Source of the DNA: Nitrospirota bacterium
GTDB lineage: Bacteria > Nitrospirota > Thermodesulfovibrionia > Thermodesulfovibrionales > JdFR-86
DNA length: 8,606 bases
Direction: 5' to 3'
Assembly: GCA_030667205.1 (NCBI GenBank)
Contig: DAOUWH010000054.1
Span: forward strand, 1-8,606
The notes under the pieces are model-generated. The model saw nothing but the letters and a program-made list of their open reading frames with translations. It ran no database searches and was not told the origin of the DNA. Position numbers and translations under genes: made by a program. This document shows, in pieces, positions 1 to 5,495 of this stretch; position 1 is the stretch's first letter, and each line of letters starts with the position of its first letter.

Positions 1-123
1 TACAAGGGCTACCGAATGAGCGAGGATAAACTTAGAAAGCGTCGAAAGGACATCCTTAAGTTCAGGCTCAGAAAGGCATTATCGCGCATCGCCTCTCCCA
101 TCAGGACACTTTTGGCTCGTTGA
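1..123 (+). CDS. C-terminal end of an upstream gene (partial)
   Basis: Frame 1 is open from the first base to a TGA at 121-123, giving 40 residues that begin YKGYRMSEDK and end SPIRTLLAR. The tail is strongly basic, with many Arg and Lys and a likely amphipathic helix. Such tails are common at the C-terminus of glycosyltransferases and other membrane-associated enzymes of polysaccharide clusters, and the family 2 glycosyltransferase at 7505-8290 ends in a similar way. No catalytic motif lies in the visible part, so the family cannot be named. The next gene starts 25 bases after the stop, which fits an operon. That the frame is coding is inferred from its composition and spacing. Confidence 0.6.
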   Translation, partial: YKGYRMSEDKLRKRRKDILKFRLRKALSRIASPIRTLLAR

Positions 124-148
124 CGAAACAGTTGGCACCAAAGACATA

Positions 149-1417
149 ATGAAGAAAATTTCTGAAATACTTCGCAGGCCGGTATCCGAGGGCCTGGGCG
201 CGTTTTTTTTCTCGCCCCGCAGAAAGGGGCGGAAGACCACCCTGCTTTACTACCCGGTCTTCGATGACCCCGCCGAGTTCGCTTACCACTTCCACTCGGC
301 TAGGTATTTTTTGCCTTCAGGCGACGATTACGAGGCGCTCCTGTTCGTTTCGCCCGAGATCAAGGGGCGCTTCGACTCCGAGGGCCCTCCCCCGATGCCC
401 TCGTACTTCGGGCAGTGTCCGTGGGGCGAGCCGGCCGAAGTGGAGGTCCGCGAGACGGAGGGCGACTCGGGGCTTCTTGCGATGCTGCGGGAGCACCGGC
501 CAGCCCGGTCATTTGTCTGCTCCGGGCTTACGGGTGCAATTGTAGGGCTTGTGGCACGCCTTGGCAGGTTCACGACGGTGGACAGGCAGAGCACTTGGGG
601 AGGCTCCGAGTACGCAGTCTTCCGCAGCACACTTCAGGACGGAGACGAACTCGCGGCCCAGCGCATAGCAGCCCACAAGCGGTTCTCCTCCTACGTGGAT
701 TCGCTCCCGCAGCTCGATAAATCCTATGTCTTCGGCACTGGCCCGTCAGTAGAGACCGCTTATGACTATGATTTCTCAGACGGCTACCGCATAGTCTGTA
801 ATACGATGATAAAGAACAGACGGCTGATGGAGCACATAAGACCGCACTTCATGGTCGCCGCGGACGGCATATACCACTTCGGGCTCTCAAGGTACTCCTG
901 CCGTTTCAGGGAAGACCTCGGCGAGTTCCTTGCGAGGTGGAAGTGCCTGTTCATGCTGCCCGAATGGTTCTGCACCAACTTCGTCTACCATCACAAGGGC
1001 CTTGAGGAATTCGCCGTGCCCGTACCCTATACGTCAAGTTCGATAAACCTGCGGCTTAAGGAACGTTTCGAGGTCAAGACCCTCCATAACGTACTTAACC
1101 AGCTTCTGCTGCCCCTTGCCTCTTCCTTAAGCAACAGCGTTTACCTGCTGGGTTTTGACGGCAGGAAGGCGTCAGATAGTCACTTCTGGCGCTCTACCGA
1201 AAGCGTGAACTACGAGGACTTAAAACCCTTTCACCAGGAGGCATACCCGGGGTTCTTCAGGAACATGGACTACGTAAATTATGCGGTCACGCAAGAGCGT
1301 GATGCCGAGAAGATCATCAGCCTCGGCGAGAGCATGGGCAAGAGGTACATAAGCCTCAATGAATCGTCAAACAGTGCTCTTCACAGAAGATATTCCGGCA
1401 ATCGCCCTCCGGCTTAG
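149..1417 (+). CDS. DUF115 / MptE-like protein, possible glycosyltransferase-like enzyme
   Basis: The protein has 422 residues. The C-terminal half carries the pattern of the DUF115/MptE-like fold, also seen in motility-associated (Maf) proteins and distantly in family 42 sialyltransferases: a strand and glycine loop YVFGTGPS (193-200), IVCNTMIKN (215-223), then VAADGIYHFG (236-245), and a late strand VYLLGFDGRK (331-340). In related proteins the GxGPS loop and the Asn and Asp that follow bind a nucleotide or nucleotide sugar. Residues 1-180 form a separate, unrecognised N-terminal region with no clear signal peptide or membrane helix. The ATG at 149 is used because no other start lies nearby; its ribosome binding site is weak. 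Within a glycan cluster, transfer of a sugar or phospho-sugar is more likely than pterin synthesis, but this is inference. The last codons and the 3' flank recur in decayed form before the cupin gene at 3942. Confidence 0.6.
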   Translation: MKKISEILRRPVSEGLGAFFFSPRRKGRKTTLLYYPVFDDPAEFAYHFHSARYFLPSGDDYEALLFVSPEIKGRFDSEGPPPMPSYFGQCPWGEPAEVEVRETEGDSGLLAMLREHRPARSFVCSGLTGAIVGLVARLGRFTTVDRQSTWGGSEYAVFRSTLQDGDELAAQRIAAHKRFSSYVDSLPQLDKSYVFGTGPSVETAYDYDFSDGYRIVCNTMIKNRRLMEHIRPHFMVAADGIYHFGLSRYSCRFREDLGEFLARWKCLFMLPEWFCTNFVYHHKGLEEFAVPVPYTSSSINLRLKERFEVKTLHNVLNQLLLPLASSLSNSVYLLGFDGRKASDSHFWRSTESVNYEDLKPFHQEAYPGFFRNMDYVNYAVTQERDAEKIISLGESMGKRYISLNESSNSALHRRYSGNRPPA

Positions 1418-1524
1418 ATATAATATCAGGCAACGGGCAACCGCTCCCTGATAGAGAAGATTTTTCATAATGAAACCCTGCGTACCATTATCATTCGCTC
1501 TGGGTGCCGGAGCTATGGCAGTGA
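1391..1524 (+). repeat. Imperfect direct repeat A, left copy (DUF115 gene end + cupin gene start)
   Basis: This stretch aligns with 3886-4018. Read by eye, 1391-1417 matches 3886-3912 at 19 of 27 bases, and 1450-1524 matches 3944-4018 without gaps at 55 of 75. One base of length difference lies between these blocks. The copy covers the last codons and stop of the DUF115-like gene, the short spacer, and the first part of a cupin reading frame. It marks one edge of the galE/radical SAM segment. Confidence 0.8.
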
Positions 1525-1552
1525 GGAGACAACAAAGGAGATCCTGAATTGA
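1448..1552 (+). pseudogene. 5' fragment of a cupin gene (relic)
   Basis: From CTG at 1448, where the intact cupin gene has ATG, a frame of 34 codons runs to TGA at 1550-1552. Its product starts LIEKIFHNETLRTIII against MIEKILHKENLLAIIV in the intact cupin at 3942. I count 15 identical residues of 34, with no gap needed. It stops before the metal-binding His-x-His of the family, so it cannot make a working cupin, and the start codon is degraded. It is best read as the truncated left copy of a duplicated DUF115-cupin junction. Confidence 0.7.
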
Positions 1553-1601
1553 CCATGAGCAAGATACTTGATAGATTGAAACCTTTAATTCCCTGGCATA
1601 T
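1534..1601 (+). repeat. Direct repeat B, left copy (radical SAM gene start)
   Basis: This aligns without gaps to 2652-2719, at 60 of 68 bases by my count. Within the coding part, 1555-1601 against 2673-2719, 44 of 47 bases agree and all three differences are transitions. The ribosome binding site (AAGGAG at 1535-1540) is copied as well. Similarity fades after the CTGGC-TAT segment. Repeat B is much better conserved than repeat A, so the two pairs may have different ages or be under different constraint. Confidence 0.85.
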
Positions 1602-1638
1602 GAACACCATCGCCTACTTCAGGGAGCTGTTTAGGTAA
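1555..1638 (+). pseudogene. 27-codon fragment sharing the radical SAM N-terminus
   Basis: ATG at 1555-1557 opens a frame of 27 codons ending in TAA at 1636-1638. The first 14 residues, MSKILDRLKPLIPW, are identical to the start of the radical SAM protein encoded at 2673. The rest (HMNTIAYFRELFR) is only loosely similar. A Shine-Dalgarno-like AAAGGAG (1534-1540) precedes it and is shared with the full gene. The stop lies 16 bases before galE, so translating it could couple to galE, which lacks a good binding site of its own. It is most simply the relic of a duplicated or truncated gene. A functional small peptide is possible but nothing else supports it. Confidence 0.6.
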
Positions 1639-1654
1639 GCGTCCTGCTATTACA

Positions 1655-2638
1655 ATGAACATACTCGTTACAGGAGGCGCAGGCTACATAGGTAGCCACT
1701 TCGTGAAGGCCGCCATCGGCGCGGGCCACCGCCCCGTAGTCCTCGATAACCTCAGCACCGGCCACCGATGGGCGGTCCTTGCGGAGGATTTCTACGATGC
1801 CGACCTTGCCGACGGAGCCAAACTGAAGGATATCCTATCGAAGGAGCGGATAGAGGCTGTGGTGCATTTTGCGGCAAACGCCTATGTGGGCGAGTCGATA
1901 GAAAACCCCACGAAGTACTTCAACAACAACTACGTAAACACTTTAAAACTTCTGGATGCGATGCTCGAATGCGGTGTGCGCACCCTTATTTTCTCCTCGA
2001 CATGCGCGGTGTACGGAATACCGGGCAGCATACCGATAACGGAGGACGAACCGAAAAAACCGATAAATCCGTACGGTCTTACCAAGCACTTCATCGAGGA
2101 GACGCTCAAGTGGTACGAGTCGGCTTACGGCCTGAACTGTATCGCACTGAGGTATTTTAACGCCGCCGGTGCCGACCCCGGGCTTGATACCGGAGAGATG
2201 CACGACCCCGAGACCCACCTGATACCCCTTGTGCTTGAAGCTGCCGCCGGCAGGAGGGAGTTTATCGAGATATTCGGCGCCGACTACGATACCCCCGACG
2301 GCACATGTGTGAGGGACTACATACACGTGTCAGACCTTGCAGTGGCGCACCTGCTTGCCCTGGACTACCTGATGACGGCTGGCAAGAGCGGGACGTTCAA
2401 CCTCGGAGGAAACCGGGGCCACTCCGTGCGCGAGGTCATAGATGTCGCAAGGAGCGTTACTTCCAGTGACATCCCGGTGCGGCAGGGCCAAAGGAGGCCC
2501 GGCGACCCACCGGTGCTGGTGTCCGACAGCACGCACGCGCGGCAGACGCTTGGCTGGGAACCCGGATATGAGGACATAAGCGTGATCGTCGGTCACGCAT
2601 GGCAGTGGATGAAAAAGGCTGGGGAGATGGGGTTGTGA
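1655..2638 (+). CDS. galE: UDP-glucose 4-epimerase (GalE-type, extended SDR)
   Basis: This enzyme interconverts UDP-glucose and UDP-galactose, and in some members the N-acetylated forms, using bound NAD in the cytoplasm. The 327-residue length is typical. Visible motifs in order are the NAD-binding TGGAGYIGSH (6-15), SSTCAVYG (114-121) with the catalytic hydroxyl residue probably Thr116, the catalytic pair in YGLTK (Tyr140, Lys144), RYFNAAGA (166-173), HLIP (188-191), CVRDYIHVSDLA (218-229) and RRPGDPP (280-286). The residue matching the substrate-gate position (Tyr299 in E. coli, Cys307 in human) appears to be Leu288, so preference for acetylated sugars cannot be judged. No strong ribosome binding site lies before the ATG; the 27-codon fragment ending at 1638 may help by coupling. 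It probably supplies a galacto-type donor to the cluster's glycosyltransferases. Confidence 0.95.
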   Translation: MNILVTGGAGYIGSHFVKAAIGAGHRPVVLDNLSTGHRWAVLAEDFYDADLADGAKLKDILSKERIEAVVHFAANAYVGESIENPTKYFNNNYVNTLKLLDAMLECGVRTLIFSSTCAVYGIPGSIPITEDEPKKPINPYGLTKHFIEETLKWYESAYGLNCIALRYFNAAGADPGLDTGEMHDPETHLIPLVLEAAAGRREFIEIFGADYDTPDGTCVRDYIHVSDLAVAHLLALDYLMTAGKSGTFNLGGNRGHSVREVIDVARSVTSSDIPVRQGQRRPGDPPVLVSDSTHARQTLGWEPGYEDISVIVGHAWQWMKKAGEMGL

Positions 2639-2651
2639 GCTTCTCGGTGCT

Positions 2652-2719
2652 TAAGGAGGTCATTAATTCACCATGAGCAAGATACTTGATAGGTTGAAAC
2701 CTTTAATCCCCTGGCGTAT
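2652..2719 (+). repeat. Direct repeat B, right copy (radical SAM gene start)
   Basis: This is the partner of 1534-1601. It spans the ribosome binding site and the first 47 coding bases of the intact radical SAM gene. There is no gap between the copies, with a constant offset of 1118 bases. The galE gene lies entirely between them, so recombination across the pair would remove galE. Confidence 0.85.
2653..2660 (+). promoter_or_regulatory. Strong ribosome binding site of the radical SAM gene
   Basis: AAGGAGGT is the best Shine-Dalgarno sequence in the window and lies 12 bases before the ATG at 2673. It supports that start, and the copy of the same segment at 1535-1540 confirms it as the true gene start region. 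Confidence 0.75.
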
Positions 2720-3854
2720 TCGGACATTACTGCTTAATTCATCCCGGATATTTAGCAGGAGAAAGGCTTCCGACCTGCCACCTATAATACAGATTTCCCC
2801 ATCGGACGCATGCAACTTTAAATGCGCCCCATGCTGGATACATGGCGGTAGCGTTGTTGCAGGTGAGGACAACTACGAGGTAGACATCTTTTCGCAGATC
2901 AAGCCAGGCACAATGAAGCTGGACGTATATAAAAAATTGATAACTGACATAGCAAACAACCCCAGCCCGGTAGATGTCCAGTTCTGTGGAAAGGGCGACC
3001 CGTCCCAGAATCTAAATCTGCTGGAAATGATAGAAATAGCACATGCAAAAGGGATTAGTTCCAGTCTGGTTACAAATGGAAGTCGCCTGAGCATGGATTT
3101 TCTGATAAAGCTCAGCAAGATGGGGGTCGCGGTAAATGTTTCATTAAACGCAAGCGACCCTGAAAGCCACAAATCGTTTTCAGGAATTAAAAAAGATTAT
3201 TTCTCCGAAATCGTAGGGCTGCTGAAAGAATTTAACGCTTCCAGTTATGGCAACAATAAAATGTCGTTAAGCTTTGTAATCGGCTCGTATAATATCGCGC
3301 ATATACCTGACATGGTCAGGCTTGCCGGGAGCATTTTGCGCCCGTCAAGCGGTATGTGGTTTTATCCTGACTGGACACATAGCCGCGATAGGGAGAACAA
3401 TTGCTCGGAAGAGCAAATCGCCGACCTCGTCAGGAATATGCCGGAAATCAAGAAGGCAATAAAGGAATTCAAGCTGTGCGCCAACATTGATATCTTGCCC
3501 TATGTCCTTTATTGCAAGTCGGTTTCGGATGAGCGGGACATTCCAACACGCAAGTTCTATGCGAACAATCCTTGCACGGTCACAGAAGAGTTTCTTGTTA
3601 TCTCTGCCGACGGGCGGGTTTTCCCGTGTTGCAGGTCGGGATATACTTACGGGGATATAAATGTCGACAGCATTCATGATGTCTGGATGTCGGAGAAAGC
3701 CATATGGTTTAGAACCCATGCTCAAGAAATTCATATTAATAGATCCGAGCTTCCATTGTCCCATTGCTATTCCTGTGACCACATCATGGGGAATAATTTT
3801 TTCAAGGATGAATATTCGCGAAAAGTCGCTGATCTGTTGAAGGATAAAAGTTGA
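2673..3854 (+). CDS. Radical SAM/SPASM domain protein
   Basis: The 393-residue protein has the radical SAM cluster motif CxxxCxxC at Cys47, Cys51 and Cys54 (DACNFKCAPC), which holds the 4Fe-4S cluster that cleaves S-adenosylmethionine. GKGDP (106-110) sits where family members have the GGEP-like SAM-binding motif, followed by SLVTNG (131-136). The C-terminal part is SPASM-like: Cys301, then ISADGRVFPCC (310-320), YGDINVDSIHDVW (326-338) and CYSC (365-368), able to bind auxiliary clusters. Residues 1-30 are a basic amphipathic leader. The substrate is unknown; relatives modify peptides, sugars or other small molecules. Its codons are much more AT-rich than its neighbours (23 of 60 bases G or C at 3001-3060, against 42 of 60 at 4501-4560), which suggests separate transfer into the cluster. 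Its 5' end is duplicated at 1534-1601. Confidence 0.9.
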   Translation: MSKILDRLKPLIPWRIRTLLLNSSRIFSRRKASDLPPIIQISPSDACNFKCAPCWIHGGSVVAGEDNYEVDIFSQIKPGTMKLDVYKKLITDIANNPSPVDVQFCGKGDPSQNLNLLEMIEIAHAKGISSSLVTNGSRLSMDFLIKLSKMGVAVNVSLNASDPESHKSFSGIKKDYFSEIVGLLKEFNASSYGNNKMSLSFVIGSYNIAHIPDMVRLAGSILRPSSGMWFYPDWTHSRDRENNCSEEQIADLVRNMPEIKKAIKEFKLCANIDILPYVLYCKSVSDERDIPTRKFYANNPCTVTEEFLVISADGRVFPCCRSGYTYGDINVDSIHDVWMSEKAIWFRTHAQEIHINRSELPLSHCYSCDHIMGNNFFKDEYSRKVADLLKDKS

Positions 3855-3867
3855 TTAACCGTGCAGG

Positions 3868-3912
3868 TTAAACTCTTTCTATAAAATTTCCGGCAACAGC
3901 CTCTTGGCTTAG
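3868..3912 (+). pseudogene. 3' relic of a second DUF115/MptE-like gene
   Basis: In the spacer between the radical SAM and cupin genes a short frame reads LNSFYKISGNSLLA and then TAG (3910-3912). It lines up with the end of the gene at 149-1417, whose last residues are SGNRPPA with a stop at the same point. The flank after both stops also matches (AGAT-TAATATC-GGCAA). Upstream, in the 3' end of the radical SAM gene, the likeness is lost. So the cupin gene once followed, or was copied together with, a DUF115-type gene. Confidence 0.6.
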
Positions 3913-4018
3913 ATGTAATATCCGGCAAGTGGCAAACATACATGATAGAGAAGATACTTCATAAGGAAAACCTGCTGGCCATCATCGTCCGCGCGGAATT
4001 CAGGAGCGACGGCATTAA
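3886..4018 (+). repeat. Imperfect direct repeat A, right copy
   Basis: This is the partner of 1391-1524. It covers the relic of a DUF115-type gene end, the spacer, and the first 25 or so codons of the intact cupin gene. Protein-level likeness between the two cupin starts carries on to about codon 34. Together the two copies bracket the fragment, galE and the radical SAM gene. Confidence 0.8.
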
Positions 4019-4328
4019 GTTCTTCACGCCGGAGGACTTCTCGCAGCAGCTGGCCTACATGAACCGCCCTGCGGGCTACACGATACAGCCTCACGTGCAC
4101 AACGTGGTGCAGCGCGAGGTGTTCCATACCCAGGAAGTGCTTTTCGTAAAGAGCGGCAGGGTGAGGGTGGACTTCTACGACGAAGAGCGGCGGCCTATTG
4201 AGTCGCGCACGCTAGAGGCCGGCGACGTCATCCTCCTTGCCTCGGGCGGCCACGGGTTAGACATGATCGAGCCCACCGAGATTATAGAGGTAAATCAGGG
4301 ACCCTACCTCGGCGACAAGGAAAACTAA
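3942..4328 (+). CDS. Small cupin-domain protein, possible sugar-nucleotide isomerase
   Basis: The 128-residue protein is a single cupin barrel. The first cupin motif is present as HVH (His51, His53) with Glu65 followed by Gly72 at the expected E-x6-G spacing (QEVLFVKSG). The second is present as GDVILLASGGH (94-104), with His104 as the last metal ligand and Ala100 where Pro is usual. Cupins of about this size in sugar clusters include the 3,4-ketoisomerases (FdtA, QdtA, Tyl1a) that act just before an aminotransferase. The position here, 26 bases before an aminotransferase gene, fits such a role. However, the usual HAHK pattern and the Tyr-rich C-terminus of that family are missing, so the function is open. 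The ATG is supported by the matching frame of the relic at 1448; its ribosome binding site is weak. Confidence 0.8.
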   Translation: MIEKILHKENLLAIIVRAEFRSDGIKFFTPEDFSQQLAYMNRPAGYTIQPHVHNVVQREVFHTQEVLFVKSGRVRVDFYDEERRPIESRTLEAGDVILLASGGHGLDMIEPTEIIEVNQGPYLGDKEN

Positions 4329-4354
4329 AGGTTCGAGCCCGAAGGGGGCGGCAA

Positions 4355-5494
4355 ATGATTCCCGTTAACGAACCGCTAATAGGCAAACGCGAGCTTGAGT
4401 ATGTAACCGAGTGCGTAAGCACGGGCTGGGTCTCCTCGGCTGGGCGCTTCATCGGGGAGTTCGAGGCCGCCTGGGCGTCATACTGCGGCCGCAAGCACGG
4501 CGTGGCCGTCATGAACGGGACCGTGGCGCTACAGGCTGCGGTGGCCGCTCTGGACCTCTCGCCCGGGGACGAGGTCATCATGCCGTCGTTCACCATCGTC
4601 TCCTGTGCGCAGGCCGTTGTGTACTGCGGCGGCACGCCCGTCCTCGTAGACTGCGACCCCAGGACATGGACGATGGACGCAGGGCAGATAGAACAGAAGA
4701 TCACGTCACGCACAAAAGCGATAATGCCGGTCCACATCTACGGGCACCCCGTAGACATGGACCCCGTGCTTGAGCTTGCCCGGCGGCACGGCCTGGCCAT
4801 TATAGAAGACGCGGCCGAGGCCCACGGGGCCGGGTATCTCTCCGGCAGGGACTCCGATAGCCCCGTCTGGCGGCGCGCCGGGAGCTTCGGCCTCATGAGC
4901 TGCTTCAGCTTCTACGCGAACAAGATAGTAACTACCGGCGAGGGCGGCATGGTGCTAACCGACGACGGCGCCCTGGCCGAAAGGCTTCGCTTGCTCAGGA
5001 ACCTCTGCTTCAAGCCGGGCGCGCGCTTTCAGCACGACAACCTTGGCTTCAACTTCCGCATGACCAACATGCAGGCCGCCCTGGGGCTTGCGCAGACCGA
5101 GCGGGTCGACGAGACGATAAAGAGAAAGCGCGAGGTGGGTGCAGAGTACACGAAGAGACTCGGCGACGTTCCCAACATCATGCTCCCTGTAGAGGAGTCC
5201 TGGGCCAGGAACGTCTACTGGATGTACGGCCTTGTAGTCGGCGAGGAGGCCGGCATGGACGCCGTGGAGCTTGCCCGAAGGCTCGATGCCCTCGGTGTGC
5301 AGACCCGGCCCTTCTTCCGGGGCATGCACGAGCAGCCCGCGCTCCAGGAGATGGGGCTATTCAAGGGCGAGTCGTACCCTGTAACCGAGCGCATCTCAAG
5401 GCAAGGCCTTTACCTGCCCAGCGGCACCGCGCTTACGGACGAACAGATAGCGGAGGTCTGCGCCAGGGTGCACGAGGTGCTGGGGCGGGGCTGA
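4355..5494 (+). CDS. DegT/DnrJ/EryC1/StrS-family sugar aminotransferase
   Basis: This PLP-dependent enzyme transfers an amino group, usually from glutamate, to a keto-sugar nucleotide. The 379-residue length is normal. Visible landmarks are IPVNEPLIGKRELEYV (2-17), GWVSSAG (24-30), MNGTVAL (53-59) in the cofactor phosphate region, IIEDAAEAHGA (149-159) with Asp152 facing the PLP ring nitrogen, and SFYANKIVTTGEGG (185-198) with Lys190 as the Schiff-base lysine. TRPFF (317-321) and LPSGTALT (354-361) follow. The N-terminus is most like GDP-perosamine synthase and other C-4 aminotransferases rather than the C-3 type (TylB, QdtB, FdtB), but specificity cannot be fixed by eye. No GDP-mannose or dTDP-glucose dehydratase lies in the window, so the keto substrate must come from elsewhere. 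A GGGGG-rich stretch precedes the ATG. The stop is one base before the methyltransferase start. Confidence 0.92.
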   Translation: MIPVNEPLIGKRELEYVTECVSTGWVSSAGRFIGEFEAAWASYCGRKHGVAVMNGTVALQAAVAALDLSPGDEVIMPSFTIVSCAQAVVYCGGTPVLVDCDPRTWTMDAGQIEQKITSRTKAIMPVHIYGHPVDMDPVLELARRHGLAIIEDAAEAHGAGYLSGRDSDSPVWRRAGSFGLMSCFSFYANKIVTTGEGGMVLTDDGALAERLRLLRNLCFKPGARFQHDNLGFNFRMTNMQAALGLAQTERVDETIKRKREVGAEYTKRLGDVPNIMLPVEESWARNVYWMYGLVVGEEAGMDAVELARRLDALGVQTRPFFRGMHEQPALQEMGLFKGESYPVTERISRQGLYLPSGTALTDEQIAEVCARVHEVLGRG

Positions 5495-5495
5495 T

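Noticed and set aside
1419..1424. TATAAT just after the stop of the DUF115-like gene as a promoter -10 box
   Set aside because: No acceptable -35 element lies 16-18 bases upstream (CGGCAA at 17), and the other copy of the repeat has TGTAAT. It could still act weakly, but the sequence alone does not support a promoter.
1555..1638. The 27-codon frame as a peptide substrate of the radical SAM enzyme
   Set aside because: Its first half copies the N-terminus of the enzyme itself together with the ribosome binding site, which a gene fragment explains better. It has no Cys and no leader-core layout typical of SPASM peptide substrates.
1389..4024. A composite transposon carrying galE and the radical SAM gene
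   Set aside because: No transposase frame, terminal inverted repeats or short exact target duplication were seen. The repeats are parts of ordinary genes, which points to recombination.
4355..5494. Naming the aminotransferase per/rfbE (GDP-perosamine synthase)
   Set aside because: The N-terminal pattern is similar, but DegT-family members of different substrate look alike, and no GDP-mannose 4,6-dehydratase is in the window.
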